From contig JBALVY010000001.1 of the NCBI GenBank assembly GCA_036960375.1, positions 744,001 to 808,000 of the forward strand: a DNA stretch of 64,000 nt, in the 5' to 3' direction. The translations under genes and the position numbers were made by a program. Shown in pieces: positions 9,096 through 18,231 of the stretch. Origin of the DNA: CAWVSB01 sp036960375 (lineage in GTDB: Bacteria; Pseudomonadota; Gammaproteobacteria; Pseudomonadales; CAWVSB01). Under the pieces are notes generated by a model that saw nothing but the letters and a program-made list of their open reading frames with translations, was not told the origin of the DNA and ran no database searches. How positions within the stretch are numbered: the first letter of the stretch is position 1; each line of letters begins with the position of its first letter.

Positions 9096-9111
9096 ACACA
9101 AGATGTTGTGC
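9096..9111 (+). promoter_or_regulatory. NrdR box 2 (stronger)
   Basis: ACACAAGATGTTGTGC matches about 13 of 16 positions of the NrdR consensus, including both outer ACAC/GTG arms. It lies 166 bp before the nrdJa ATG and next to a candidate -10 TAAAAT (9112-9117). NrdR is the nucleotide-sensing repressor of reductase genes, so repression of nrdJab is expected. Confidence 0.7.
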
Positions 9112-9277
9112 TAAAATTTTTCCTATCGACAGGCTAAATTATTCATTTTTTGTCAAAATTAGTATAAATAACAGAAATGAACAGGCCACAAAAATTCGTA
9201 TTCACACCGCCTAGAGGCCTTGGTGGTGATAATTAAAACAATCGCTATTAATAGACAGCAAACAGGAAAAGAGATAC

Positions 9278-11431
9278 ATGACTCACCTAGAATTGGCCGT
9301 GGCAGCCAAGGTTGAAAAAGACATTCCCCTGCAGGCCGCATCACTCGATATATGGGATAAAAAATATCGCCTGAAAGACAAGGCGGGCAATGCCGTCGAT
9401 GCAGATATTGACGCGACATACCGTCGTATTGCCCATGCATTGGCAGAGGTAGAAGAGGGTTCTAAAGTAGAAGAGTGGCACGAAAAGTTCCTCTGGGCTC
9501 TGCGACATGGTGCAATTCCCGCCGGTCGTATTACCTCTAATGCCGGAGCTCTGGAGCACAAACCTGCGACATCAACAATCAATTGTACGGTATCGGGCAC
9601 GATCCCCGATTCCATGGAAGGAATCCTTAATAAGAACCTCGAAGCTGGGCTAACCTTGAAGGCCGGCTGTGGTATTGGCTATGAGTTCTCTACGCTGCGT
9701 CCTAAAGGCGCCTATGTCTCTGGTGCAGGCGCTTATACTTCGGGTCCTTTGTCGTTTATGGATATCTACGACAAAATGTGTTTTACCGTGTCTTCGGCGG
9801 GTGGTCGTCGTGGAGCGCAAATGGCGACCTTCGATATTGGTCATCCGGATGTTATCGAGTTTATCCGTGCCAAGCGCGAAGACGGTCGCCTGCGTCAGTT
9901 TAATCTCTCACTGCTGATTACCGATGAGTTTATGCAGGCAGTAAAAGACGACTCCGATTGGCATCTGGCTTACCCCTTAACCAAAAAAGAAGCACTGGAC
10001 GTTGATCTCAATGACCCCACTGACGTGATCTGGCGCGCCTGGCATGGCAGCACCGATAAATCAGCCTATGTCAGTAATGATGATGGTCTTGTGGCCAGCA
10101 AAATATTTAAGACTCTGCGAGCGTCCAAATTGTGGAACGTGATTATGTCGTCTACCTACGACTTTGCCGAGCCGGGTTTTATCCTTATTGATAAGGTGAA
10201 CGAGCAAAACAATAACTGGTTCTGTGAAGATATTCGGGCTACCAACCCTTGCGGCGAACAACCGCTGCCACCTTATGGTAGTTGTCTACTGGGCTCAATT
10301 AACCTGACCCGATTTGTAAAAGAGCCGTTTACCGAGAAAGCCCATTTTGACTGGGATGAATTCAAGGAAGTGGTCGCTATATTCACCCGTATGCTGGATA
10401 ACGTGGTTGAGATCAATGGTTTGCCATTGGAGCAGCAGCGCCACGAAATTTTGAATAAGCGTCGTCATGGCATGGGGTTCTTAGGTTTGGGTTCCAGTAT
10501 GACCATGATGCGTATGGCTTATGGTAGCGAGAAATCACTGGCATTTACTGACGATGTCAGCCGCGAGCTGGCTGTTACCGGTTGGCAGGCTGCTCTCGAT
10601 TTATCGAAAGAAAAAGGCCCCGCACCGGTAATGGAAGAAGACTTTACCGTCACTGCCGATATGCTGCGCATCCGTCCTGAAATGAAAAAGGATGGCTACA
10701 AGGTCGGTGCTAAAATTAAGGGTAAAGTATTACACGCCAAATACAGCCGTTATATGCAGCAAGTGGCAGAGGTGGCACCTGAGGTGGTTGCCGAACTGGC
10801 AGAGCAGGGCGCACGTTTTACTCATCACAGCTCGATAGCGCCCACAGGTACTATCTCTTTATCCTTGGCTAATAATGCCAGTAACGGCATCGAGCCAAGC
10901 TTTGCGCACCACTATGCTCGCAATGTGATTCGCGAAGGTAAAAAGAGTAAGGAAAAAGTCGATGTATTTTCCTATGAGTTATTGGCTTATAGAGAGCTTA
11001 TCAATGCTAAGGCCATGCCGTTCTCTGATAAAGAAGGTGAGAAACTGCCAGATTACTTCGTTAGTGCTGATGACATAACGCCAAAAGAGCATGTCGATGT
11101 TCAGGCCGCCTCACAAAAATGGATCGATTCATCTATTTCCAAGACGGCCAATGTACCGACCGATTATCCCTATGAAGATTTCAAGGATATCTATCGCTAC
11201 GCTTACGAGCAGGGACTTAAGGGTTGTACGACTTTTCGTTTCAATCCTGCGGCTTTCCAGGGTGTGTTGGTCAAAGAAGCGGATCTTGAAAATACCGTCT
11301 ACGAATTTAAATTGGCAGATGGCACCAGCTTTAAGGCTAAGGGTAATGAAGACATAGAGTATGACGGCGAAATTCATTCAGCGGCCAATCTATTCGATGC
11401 CCTGAAAGAAGGCTATTACGGTAAGTTATAA
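9278..11431 (+). CDS. nrdJa: Adenosylcobalamin-dependent (class II) ribonucleotide reductase, large subunit NrdJa
   Basis: 717 aa. It reduces ribonucleotides to deoxyribonucleotides using a cobalamin-derived radical, independently of oxygen. Reductase barrel motifs are present: STINCTVSG with the first redox Cys, LKAGCGIGYEFS, the active-site NPCGEQPLPPYGSC with radical Cys and Glu, and IAPTGTISL. The protein lacks the C-terminal cysteine tail of full-length NrdJ because that part is encoded by the next gene, 24 bp downstream. This split is the NrdJa/NrdJb form known from Pseudomonas aeruginosa. GGAAAAGAG precedes the ATG. NrdR-like boxes and a DnaA box lie upstream. Confidence 0.95.
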   Translation: MTHLELAVAAKVEKDIPLQAASLDIWDKKYRLKDKAGNAVDADIDATYRRIAHALAEVEEGSKVEEWHEKFLWALRHGAIPAGRITSNAGALEHKPATSTINCTVSGTIPDSMEGILNKNLEAGLTLKAGCGIGYEFSTLRPKGAYVSGAGAYTSGPLSFMDIYDKMCFTVSSAGGRRGAQMATFDIGHPDVIEFIRAKREDGRLRQFNLSLLITDEFMQAVKDDSDWHLAYPLTKKEALDVDLNDPTDVIWRAWHGSTDKSAYVSNDDGLVASKIFKTLRASKLWNVIMSSTYDFAEPGFILIDKVNEQNNNWFCEDIRATNPCGEQPLPPYGSCLLGSINLTRFVKEPFTEKAHFDWDEFKEVVAIFTRMLDNVVEINGLPLEQQRHEILNKRRHGMGFLGLGSSMTMMRMAYGSEKSLAFTDDVSRELAVTGWQAALDLSKEKGPAPVMEEDFTVTADMLRIRPEMKKDGYKVGAKIKGKVLHAKYSRYMQQVAEVAPEVVAELAEQGARFTHHSSIAPTGTISLSLANNASNGIEPSFAHHYARNVIREGKKSKEKVDVFSYELLAYRELINAKAMPFSDKEGEKLPDYFVSADDITPKEHVDVQAASQKWIDSSISKTANVPTDYPYEDFKDIYRYAYEQGLKGCTTFRFNPAAFQGVLVKEADLENTVYEFKLADGTSFKAKGNEDIEYDGEIHSAANLFDALKEGYYGKL

Positions 11432-11455
11432 GTACAGGATATTAGAGACAAGATT

Positions 11456-12154
11456 ATGGCTATAAAGATAGATAAAGAAATTGTTGGTTACAAAGTGATT
11501 ACCGAGGAAGCCGAGGTAGAAATACCGGCGGTGGTAAAGGGTGCTGATATTGTGCATATGCATGAGAAAGTCAGCCGTCCTGATATGCTGCTAGGTTCGA
11601 CCTATAAAATCAAGACACCGCAGTCCGAGCATGCGATGTATATCACCATAAATGATATCGTGCTCAATCCGGGTACCGATCACGAACTGCGGCGTCCATT
11701 TGAAGTATTTGTAAACTCCAAAAATATGGATCATTTTCAATGGGTAGTGGCACTGACCCGGGTAATGTCTGCGGTTTTTCGCAAGGGCGGGGATGTCACC
11801 TTCCTGGTAGAAGAAATGAAAGCGGTATTTGACCCCCAGGGCGGTTACTTCAAAAGCGGTGGTCGTTTTATGCCTTCTATCGTTGCTGAAATAGGTTGTT
11901 GCATTGAAGACCATATGAAAATGATTGGTCTGCTCAAGGATGACGATCTGGATCCGGAGCATCAGAAAATGCTGCAAGAAAAGCGTGCGGCATATGATGC
12001 AGCTGAGAAAAACTCAGCGGGCAATAGCGATGTAGAAGATCAGGGCGATTTCCCATCGAAGGCGACCATGTGTGGCAAGTGCTCGACCAAAGCCGTGATT
12101 CTTATGGATGGCTGTGTGACTTGTTTGAACTGCGGCGATTCTAAATGTAATTAG
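11456..12154 (+). CDS. nrdJb: Class II ribonucleotide reductase, C-terminal subunit NrdJb
   Basis: 232 aa corresponding to the C-terminal part of undivided NrdJ. It includes a TSCPB-like domain (KGGDVTFLVEEMKAVFDPQGGYF) and a cysteine-rich tail: CGKC near residue 205, then CVTCLNCGDSKC at the very end. The tail is likely a zinc ribbon and/or the swinging cysteine pair that re-reduces the active site of NrdJa; which cysteines do which cannot be decided here. It is co-transcribed with nrdJa (24-bp gap). Confidence 0.93.
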   Translation: MAIKIDKEIVGYKVITEEAEVEIPAVVKGADIVHMHEKVSRPDMLLGSTYKIKTPQSEHAMYITINDIVLNPGTDHELRRPFEVFVNSKNMDHFQWVVALTRVMSAVFRKGGDVTFLVEEMKAVFDPQGGYFKSGGRFMPSIVAEIGCCIEDHMKMIGLLKDDDLDPEHQKMLQEKRAAYDAAEKNSAGNSDVEDQGDFPSKATMCGKCSTKAVILMDGCVTCLNCGDSKCN

Positions 12155-12320
12155 TGGCACCACAATCCGGCCCTCACTCGATCCCTTCGCAAGGGCTATA
12201 GCTGATCTTCTGGTAACAGGCGGTAGATGGAATCCATCCATCGCTGGAGGGTATTGCGCGCGGGTGGCGAGCTCTATGCCCTGCTTACCACCGCAGAGGA
12301 TGGCGCGGGGAGGCACTAGT

Positions 12321-13112
12321 TCAAAAGTAGCTGGTGACGTTGAAGAAGAGGTTCCAGTCATTTTCAATATCGGTATCCTCGCCCCTGCGAAAGGTATTTA
12401 GATCCTTGTCAAAGTTGGTCTGGTAGGTGATATCCCACATGACTGTGGGAGAAAACTCTCCGCCGACGTTGATATCAAAATTTCCCGAACCCTCTCCATC
12501 GAGTTCCCCGGCTAAGAAATAATTGTAGACCGGGATGAGGCGTACCTGCGCGCCAGGCCACCAGTTCTCGTTGTTGTAGATGATCTGTGCATCAAAGCCC
12601 GCGCCTGCGCCGTTGTAATTCTCGAATCGCTTGTCCCAGGCGTTAACCAGGTTGAGTGACAAGTACAGGCTCAAATTTTCGGAGAAATTCCAGGTAGGCA
12701 TTACCCCAGTAACCAGCAGATTCTGTCCATCAGTACCCCGTATACCTCCCGCAAGTTGCAGGTCCACTTGCGTGCCCATGCCGCGATAACCTATGGCTTC
12801 GTAATCCATTTCGAATAGATGGAACCAGCGTAATCGGGTACTGGTCCAGCCTGATTCGGATTTGTGTTGATCATGTCCGGTTATTCTGCCGTAGCCGGCC
12901 TCAAACAGCACCATGTCGTGATCGCTCAGCCCCAGATTGCCGATAAGGCGCGCTTCCCACAGGTACTCCCCCGTGGTGAAGTCGGTATACTTTGGGCCGC
13001 CGCCCAGAAAAGTGTAGATCTTGGTGGGATCGGATGCGTCAATTGTCTCCCCGGTTGCTGCGCTGGCTAAGAGAAGACCGAGAGAAAGCAGTATATTTTT
13101 TCTGTTCATCAT
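12321..13112 (-). CDS. Outer-membrane beta-barrel protein (Tsx/OmpK-like, uncharacterised)
   Basis: 263 aa from the Met-Met pair at 13112/13109; upstream starts at 13128 and 13151 are possible. A signal peptide (NRKNILLSLGLLLASAATGE) is followed by about 240 residues of alternating aromatic/polar beta strands. It ends in a terminal Phe (NVTSYF), the usual OMP assembly signal. The KYTDFTTGEYLWEARL and YNYFLAGELDGEGSGNFDINVGGEF stretches resemble Tsx/OmpK-type nucleoside channels, but I cannot name the family with certainty. It is probably a 12-stranded porin-like protein. It is divergent from the yebC-like gene. Confidence 0.75.
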   Translation of the reverse strand: MMNRKNILLSLGLLLASAATGETIDASDPTKIYTFLGGGPKYTDFTTGEYLWEARLIGNLGLSDHDMVLFEAGYGRITGHDQHKSESGWTSTRLRWFHLFEMDYEAIGYRGMGTQVDLQLAGGIRGTDGQNLLVTGVMPTWNFSENLSLYLSLNLVNAWDKRFENYNGAGAGFDAQIIYNNENWWPGAQVRLIPVYNYFLAGELDGEGSGNFDINVGGEFSPTVMWDITYQTNFDKDLNTFRRGEDTDIENDWNLFFNVTSYF

Positions 13113-13361
13113 GGGTTTCTTAAGCATCCTCAAGCCATAGCTCGTGACCAATTATGGACGAGTGGAGTATATCTGGGTAATACTCGGCCGGCTAGTGAGT
13201 CAGAACTACAGTATTGAGTCATATCATGCGAAATCGACGAGGACATAGATTTTAGCTTTCTAACCCGTTTCACCGAATGTTCTTCATTGTGGGGAAAGAC
13301 GTTCACTAATCCCGCTAATATCTATAAAATCACAGCTTTTCTTATTCCGGAGCACCAACCC

Positions 13362-14078
13362 ATGGGCAGAGCCTATCAAAACCGTAAAGTGTCTATGGCC
13401 AAAACCTCTGATGCCAAGGCCAAGGTGTATAGCCGTTATGGTCGCGAACTCTATGTTTGCGCCAAGGCCGGCGGCTGTGAGCCTGATGGTAATTTGGCTT
13501 TGCGGGGTTTAATTGATCGAGCGAAAAAAGATCAGGTGCCGAGCCATGTTATTGAAAAAGCCATTACCAAAGCCAAGGGCGGCGGCGGTGAAGATTTTTC
13601 ACCTGCTATTTATGAGGGATATGGCCCGGGTAGTACTATGGTTATGATCGAGTGCCTGACTGATAACCCCAATCGCACCTTTGGCGATGTGCGTCTGTGT
13701 TTTACCAAAACCAAATGCAAAATTGGTACGCAGGGTAGCGTCAGTCACATGTTTGATCATTGCGCGATTTTTGTATTCAAACACGACGACGAAGAGGCTG
13801 TTCTTGAAGCGCTGATGATGGAAGATGTGGATGTCAGCGACATAGAGAGTGAAGAGGGCTTGGTCAGCGTATTTGTGCCAAATACAGAGTATTTTAAGGC
13901 AAAACAGGCACTGAACAACGCCTTTGGTGAGATAGATTTTGAAATGGCTGAAATTCAATATCTAGCGCAAAATACTGCGCCGATTGACGAAGATGCGCTG
14001 GAAATGTTTGAAAAGTTTCTGGAGATGATCAACGATCTTGACGATGTGCAAAATATTTACCACAACGCGGAAATATAA
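13362..14078 (+). CDS. YebC/PmpR-family regulator, YeeN-type
   Basis: 238 aa from the ATG at 13362, which gives the conserved start MGRAYQNRKVSMAKTSDAKAK and has GGAG about 9 nt upstream; a longer reading from 13287 is unlikely. YebC landmarks: AITKAKGGGGEDF, YEGYGPGSTMVMIECLTDNPNRT and GSVSHMFDHCAIFVF. The early SRYGRELYVCAKAGG and end DDVQNIYHNAEI match the E. coli YeeN paralogue rather than YebC itself. Family members are DNA-binding regulators or act on translation at difficult peptide sequences. It is cytoplasmic and monocistronic. Confidence 0.9.
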   Translation: MGRAYQNRKVSMAKTSDAKAKVYSRYGRELYVCAKAGGCEPDGNLALRGLIDRAKKDQVPSHVIEKAITKAKGGGGEDFSPAIYEGYGPGSTMVMIECLTDNPNRTFGDVRLCFTKTKCKIGTQGSVSHMFDHCAIFVFKHDDEEAVLEALMMEDVDVSDIESEEGLVSVFVPNTEYFKAKQALNNAFGEIDFEMAEIQYLAQNTAPIDEDALEMFEKFLEMINDLDDVQNIYHNAEI

Positions 14079-14171
14079 AGCGGTGGTTTAATTCAACCAT
14101 GTTGCTCTACATGGCGCATTGCCGGGCTGTCATTTGAGATTCGATAAGCACTGCCCTCCGGGAGATATTCG

Positions 14172-15227
14172 ATGCACAGCCTTTTAGAAAAAATAATAAA
14201 AACTAACGGTATAAAATTACATATTGTTACGCAGGGTAAAGGCCCTCTGGTTATCTTTTGTCACGGCTTTCCAGGACATTGGTCACATTGGCGCCATCAG
14301 CTGGCTGCGGTGGCCACTGCGGGTTTTACCGGTGTTGCCGTCGATATGCGGGGTTATGGAGAGAGTTCTCGTCCTTCATTACTCGCCGATTACAATATGG
14401 ACCAACAAGTGGCAGACATGCTTGGCCTGTTGCAGGCTCTGGATGCAGAAAAAGCCATATTTGTCGGCCAGGATTTCGGCGCGCCATTGGTATGGAATAT
14501 GGCGATTAGGGAACCCTCCTGTGTTGTCGGCGTCGTGGGTATCAGTGTGCCCTTCGACCACGATTATTATGGCCGCAGTTGTCTAGGGCATTTGGCTGCT
14601 GACGAATTATCAGAAGAAGCGCTGAGCAGTCTGTTAGTGGCCTCTCCCGTTAATCCTCCAAGTACGGGTTTTAATGCTATAGCTGAGCATCAGTTTTTTC
14701 ATGCACATTATTTTCAAGCCGAAGGGCTAGCCGACAAAGAGCTTGGGGAGAATGCCAGGGAGTTTCTGTCACGTATCTATTGGGGCTTGAGTGCCAATGG
14801 CAGCCTAGGTGATTGGGCAGATTATCCTTCTGCTGGAACACAATATCTCGACGTTCTTCCGCAGGCTCCTGGCTTGCCCTGGCCCTGGATGAGCGAACAA
14901 GATATGGATCTCATAGAGAGAGCCTACTTAACAACTGGCAGCGATAGCGCCTTTATTGGTGGTTTGGCTAGTTATCGTGTGGCCGATATTAATTGGCATA
15001 TCGGTGACAAATATGCAGCGCTAAATGTTGAAGTGCCGGCCCTGTTTATCGCTGGAGAGAATGATCCCGTTATGGCATCTGTTAATGACGCGACGCTGGA
15101 TAGAATGAAGCAGCGTGTACCCGATTTACGCGGGATTAAAATTATTCCTGATGCCGGACATTTTGTGCAGCTGGAAAATGCCAATCTGACGAGCGCGGCT
15201 ATAGTGAATTTTATTGCTGGTCTTTAG
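14172..15227 (+). CDS. Alpha/beta hydrolase, epoxide hydrolase-like
   Basis: 351 aa. Hydrolase landmarks are an oxyanion-hole HGFPG near residue 30, DMRGYGES near residue 60, a nucleophile elbow GQDFGA (Asp nucleophile, about residue 99) and a catalytic His in DAGHFVQLENA near residue 335. Asp rather than Ser at the elbow points to epoxide hydrolase or haloalkane dehalogenase chemistry; the HGFPG motif and long cap domain favour epoxide hydrolase. GGGAG lies 8 nt before the ATG. Its 3' end is directly followed by the remains of a GST gene on the other strand. Confidence 0.85.
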   Translation: MHSLLEKIIKTNGIKLHIVTQGKGPLVIFCHGFPGHWSHWRHQLAAVATAGFTGVAVDMRGYGESSRPSLLADYNMDQQVADMLGLLQALDAEKAIFVGQDFGAPLVWNMAIREPSCVVGVVGISVPFDHDYYGRSCLGHLAADELSEEALSSLLVASPVNPPSTGFNAIAEHQFFHAHYFQAEGLADKELGENAREFLSRIYWGLSANGSLGDWADYPSAGTQYLDVLPQAPGLPWPWMSEQDMDLIERAYLTTGSDSAFIGGLASYRVADINWHIGDKYAALNVEVPALFIAGENDPVMASVNDATLDRMKQRVPDLRGIKIIPDAGHFVQLENANLTSAAIVNFIAGL

Positions 15228-15254
15228 ATGAAAGCGCCTGAAAAGGCGGCTTAG

Positions 15255-15389
15255 TCCTTTCCCCTCGGGCCAGTTGGTAAGCGGAATACGATGGTCGTCA
15301 AAAGCTATCTTGGCAATAGTCAGGGCTAGTCGGGCGGGTTCTCCGCGACCACCGTCAAAATCAAAGTAAGAGAGTTTGAGTTTGTGCAT
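15255..15389 (-). pseudogene. N-terminal remnant of a glutathione S-transferase
   Basis: The first 45 codons from the ATG at 15389 read as a GST thioredoxin-fold N-terminus: KLKLSYFDFDGGRGEPARL with the catalytic Tyr and the GRGEPAR motif, then IAFDDHRIPLTNWP. After that the frame runs into sequence antisense to the epoxide-hydrolase gene and stops at 15126. The rest of a GST (about 160 residues) is missing. I read this as a gene truncated by a deletion. Confidence 0.7.
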
Positions 15390-15530
15390 ATATCGTCACC
15401 TTCAGTGATTTTTGAGGCCCAATGAGACCTTAGATCAATTTTCAGGAGTTATCACTCAAAAGTCTTATCTGACCATACTTATTCTATCTGTTAAAGTAGC
15501 GCCAAACATACTTGAATCAGGAATACCCGC

Positions 15531-16874
15531 TTGTCGCTGCTTAACGAATTGCCCTTGCATAAACAATTGTTCAAAGCCCTCGATAAACTCGGCTTTACAG
15601 AGGCAACTGCGGTGCAGTCACAGGCTATTCCCGCTGCTTTGGCAGGCAAAGACCTGATGGTATCAGCACAAACAGGCAGCGGAAAAACAGCGGCATTTTT
15701 ACTGCCTGTGCTGGAGCGTATGCTGGCACAGGACGTACCCAATAGTGGTACCCGGGTGCTGATTTTGTTGCCTACGCGTGAATTGGCACTGCAAACACAA
15801 AAACACTTCGAGCAGTTGGCGGAATTTACCTATATCAAGTGTGGCCTGATCATTGGTGGCGAGGCCTTCAAACATCAGGTAGCGACGCTGCGAAAAAACC
15901 CGGAAGTATTGATCGCCACCCCCGGTCGTTTAGTTGAGCATATTGAAAAAGGCACGCCAGATTTCAAGAGCCTCGAGATTCTGGTGCTCGATGAAGCCGA
16001 CCGCATGCTGGATATGGGCTTTGCTGTCGACATGCATACTATCTCCAGTAGTTGTAATAAAGACCGACAAAATTTGTTGTTCTCTGCCACCTTAAGACAT
16101 AAGGGTTTAGGGCGAGTTACTGAGACGTTTAAGGACCCGCAGTCGATAGAAGTAGACTCTCACCGGCAGCAACACAGTCATATCAAACAGCAGCGCATAT
16201 TGGCTGACGATATCAAACACAAAGAAAAGCTGGTCGCCGCGCTGATTACCGAAGAAGAGGCGCGCAAGGTCATGGTGTTTTGCAATACCCGTGTACAGTG
16301 CGAACAATTAAGCCACCTGCTGCGCTACAAAAAATTCAAGGTGAATTATATTCACGGTGAGATATCGCAAAACGACCGCAAGCAGATAATGAATCAGTTC
16401 AGGCAGGGTGGTTTAGAGGTGCTGGTGGCGACAGATCTGGCGGCTCGAGGTCTGGATATAGACGGAGTGGATTTGGTGATTAATTTCACCATCGCGCAGT
16501 CGGGCGATGATCATGTTCACCGAGTAGGGCGTACCGGTCGGGCGGGACATGAGGGCAAAGCGATAACGCTGGTGAGTGCCAGTGAATGGAATGCCATGTC
16601 TGGCATCGAGCGTTATTTGAAAATTCGATTTGAGTCGCGTGCAATTAGTGGGCTGAAGGCGGAATACAGTGGCCCCAAGAAAGTCAAATCATCGGGCAAA
16701 GCGGCGGGCTCAAAGAAGAAAAAAATCGAGGCAAAAAAGACCAAAGCCGTAAAGAAAAAGGCGACCAAGAAAACCTCGAAGAAAAAGCCTCCTGCACCGC
16801 GAGGCGAGTCATCGAATAGCGGCACGACACAGGAAAGCAACGACGGCTTCGGAGTATTGCGTAAGAAGAAATAA
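15531..16874 (+). CDS. DEAD-box RNA helicase with lysine-rich tail
   Basis: 447 aa from a TTG start with AGGA 8 nt upstream. All core motifs are present: Q motif (FTEATAVQSQAIP), I AQTGSGKT, Ia PTRELALQ, TPGRL, II DEAD (DEADRMLDMGF), III SAT, V ATDLAARGLD and VI HRVGRTGRAG. The C-terminal 75 residues are dominated by Lys (KKKKIEAKKTKAVKKKATKK), which probably contact RNA. It resembles SrmB/RhlE-type helicases of ribosome assembly and RNA turnover; the exact orthologue cannot be assigned. Confidence 0.92.
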   Translation: MSLLNELPLHKQLFKALDKLGFTEATAVQSQAIPAALAGKDLMVSAQTGSGKTAAFLLPVLERMLAQDVPNSGTRVLILLPTRELALQTQKHFEQLAEFTYIKCGLIIGGEAFKHQVATLRKNPEVLIATPGRLVEHIEKGTPDFKSLEILVLDEADRMLDMGFAVDMHTISSSCNKDRQNLLFSATLRHKGLGRVTETFKDPQSIEVDSHRQQHSHIKQQRILADDIKHKEKLVAALITEEEARKVMVFCNTRVQCEQLSHLLRYKKFKVNYIHGEISQNDRKQIMNQFRQGGLEVLVATDLAARGLDIDGVDLVINFTIAQSGDDHVHRVGRTGRAGHEGKAITLVSASEWNAMSGIERYLKIRFESRAISGLKAEYSGPKKVKSSGKAAGSKKKKIEAKKTKAVKKKATKKTSKKKPPAPRGESSNSGTTQESNDGFGVLRKKK

Positions 16875-16875
16875 T

Positions 16876-16899
16876 GCCCACCTTCAATAGAGGATGGGC
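16876..16899. terminator. Hairpin between convergent helicase and MFS genes
   Basis: GCCCACCT and AGGATGGGC form an imperfect stem around a short loop. There is no T-run on either side, so it is at best a weak bidirectional terminator. It lies just after the helicase stop. Confidence 0.3.
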
Positions 16900-16924
16900 T
16901 AGGTAGCGGTTCCTCAGTATTTTA

Positions 16925-18106
16925 TTAGGACGTGGGCACGGAATGTTTCTCCGGTAGATGCCTGTTGACAAAGTACATGGGCACCAGGCTACAAACAAAC
17001 AGAGCAATGGTGAGCCAGATAACATAATCATAGCCGCCTCCTGCTAATGCAAAGGCCGCCATGGCAGGGCCGGCCGAGTTGCCCAACAAATTGGTGAACT
17101 GCCCCGCGACAACAACGGTTCCAGTGCTGTCCAGGTCGGCTTGCATGCTCAAAAAGTACGGCCAAGTGAAGGCCCAGGCCACTGACCAAATAGTAAAACC
17201 TATCCAGTAGCCCGTTACCGTCGGGCTGTATATTAGTATCAACATAGCCACTATCTGAGCCAATATACCCATTCCCATGGGTTTCATATGGCCGAATTTA
17301 TCTTGCAGCCATACAACTAATAAGGCGCCGATAACGGATATCGCGCTTGCCAGTGACAGAGCGTTGCCTGTTGCTTCAAGACTTAGACCGGCACTAAGTC
17401 CTATGCGGTCTGCGTAGGCATATATTGCTGCGTTGGCCGCCCCGTAAAGACAAAGCCCCAGCAAAGAAAAGAACGCCGCTGCCTGCAGTAGTAGCCGCCA
17501 TTCTACTTGCGCTTGATCCGTTGTATTTTGTTGGGTCTTATCGTCCACGCGATAGTTTGTGTATAACGGTACAAATAAGAGTAGAGCCCCTTCCAAGGCT
17601 ATCAGGATGAGCATTAATCCGGTATAGCCGATGTCTGGCAATATACCCGGCAGTAGAAAAAAGGCCAGCGCCGGCAGTAAAAACTGAAAGCCGATATAGA
17701 TACCATAGCCTTTATCGGAGCTTGGGAGTCGGGCAATTGCGGCAACCACGGCGGCCCCCACCGCGCCGCCGGCCATGCCGGATAAGAAACGTAAGCCACA
17801 AAAAATTACCAGTGAGGGCTGAAACAGTGAGAGCAGGTCAAACACAACCATACCTGCCAGACCAAAGCCAGCAATGCGCTCTAGCGGCCAGTGGCGAGTT
17901 TTCAGCGATACGATTAAAGTCATCACGGTGACGCCGGCGAGATTAATGCTGGAGATCCAACCCGCAGTGTCCTCTGCGTAGCCAAGATGGTCGACATAGG
18001 CGCCAACCAGCAGCGGTAGCAGCATCAAGGAGGACAGTGCTACTGTTCCCATCGTGCTCAGGAGGCAGAGACTGGTAGCGCCATTGGGATCGAGAGATCG
18101 GAACAT
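16925..18106 (-). CDS. MFS transporter
   Basis: 393 aa with about 12 hydrophobic segments in two blocks of six, separated by a hydrophilic loop near residues 185-205 (YRVDDKTQQNTTDQAQVEW). A loop GAYVDHLGY between TM1 and TM2, and GLRFLSGMAGGAVGAA in the N-half, fit the major facilitator superfamily. It is an inner-membrane secondary carrier. No substrate is suggested by sequence or neighbours. It is monocistronic and faces the helicase gene tail to tail. Confidence 0.88.
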   Translation of the reverse strand: MFRSLDPNGATSLCLLSTMGTVALSSLMLLPLLVGAYVDHLGYAEDTAGWISSINLAGVTVMTLIVSLKTRHWPLERIAGFGLAGMVVFDLLSLFQPSLVIFCGLRFLSGMAGGAVGAAVVAAIARLPSSDKGYGIYIGFQFLLPALAFFLLPGILPDIGYTGLMLILIALEGALLLFVPLYTNYRVDDKTQQNTTDQAQVEWRLLLQAAAFFSLLGLCLYGAANAAIYAYADRIGLSAGLSLEATGNALSLASAISVIGALLVVWLQDKFGHMKPMGMGILAQIVAMLILIYSPTVTGYWIGFTIWSVAWAFTWPYFLSMQADLDSTGTVVVAGQFTNLLGNSAGPAMAAFALAGGGYDYVIWLTIALFVCSLVPMYFVNRHLPEKHSVPTS

Positions 18107-18231
18107 GTTAGTCTCTTATCGTATTTATTGATTCATGCAGTCTAGGCCTTCAAACAGCGCTACGCTATAACACTATAGGGTAACTAAGTACTGGCTTGTC
18201 AGGACTAGTTTTTCAGAGGGGGATGGCATTG

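Larger units (their letters stand above)
8927..9277 (+). promoter_or_regulatory. 351-bp regulatory gap upstream of nrdJa
   Basis: No gene is seen here. The right two-thirds is AT-rich and holds a perfect DnaA box (8972-8980) and two NrdR-box-like palindromes (9064-9079 and 9096-9111), each listed separately. A TAAAAT at 9112-9117 directly after the second NrdR-like box could be a -10 element, in which case that box overlaps the promoter, as expected for repression; the -35 match is poor. I looked for a cobalamin riboswitch, since the downstream enzyme needs adenosylcobalamin, and did not recognise one. Confidence 0.6.

Noticed and set aside
8927..9277. Cobalamin riboswitch before the B12-dependent reductase
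   Set aside because: No B12-box-like core or enclosing stem was recognised; the region looks like a protein-regulated promoter.
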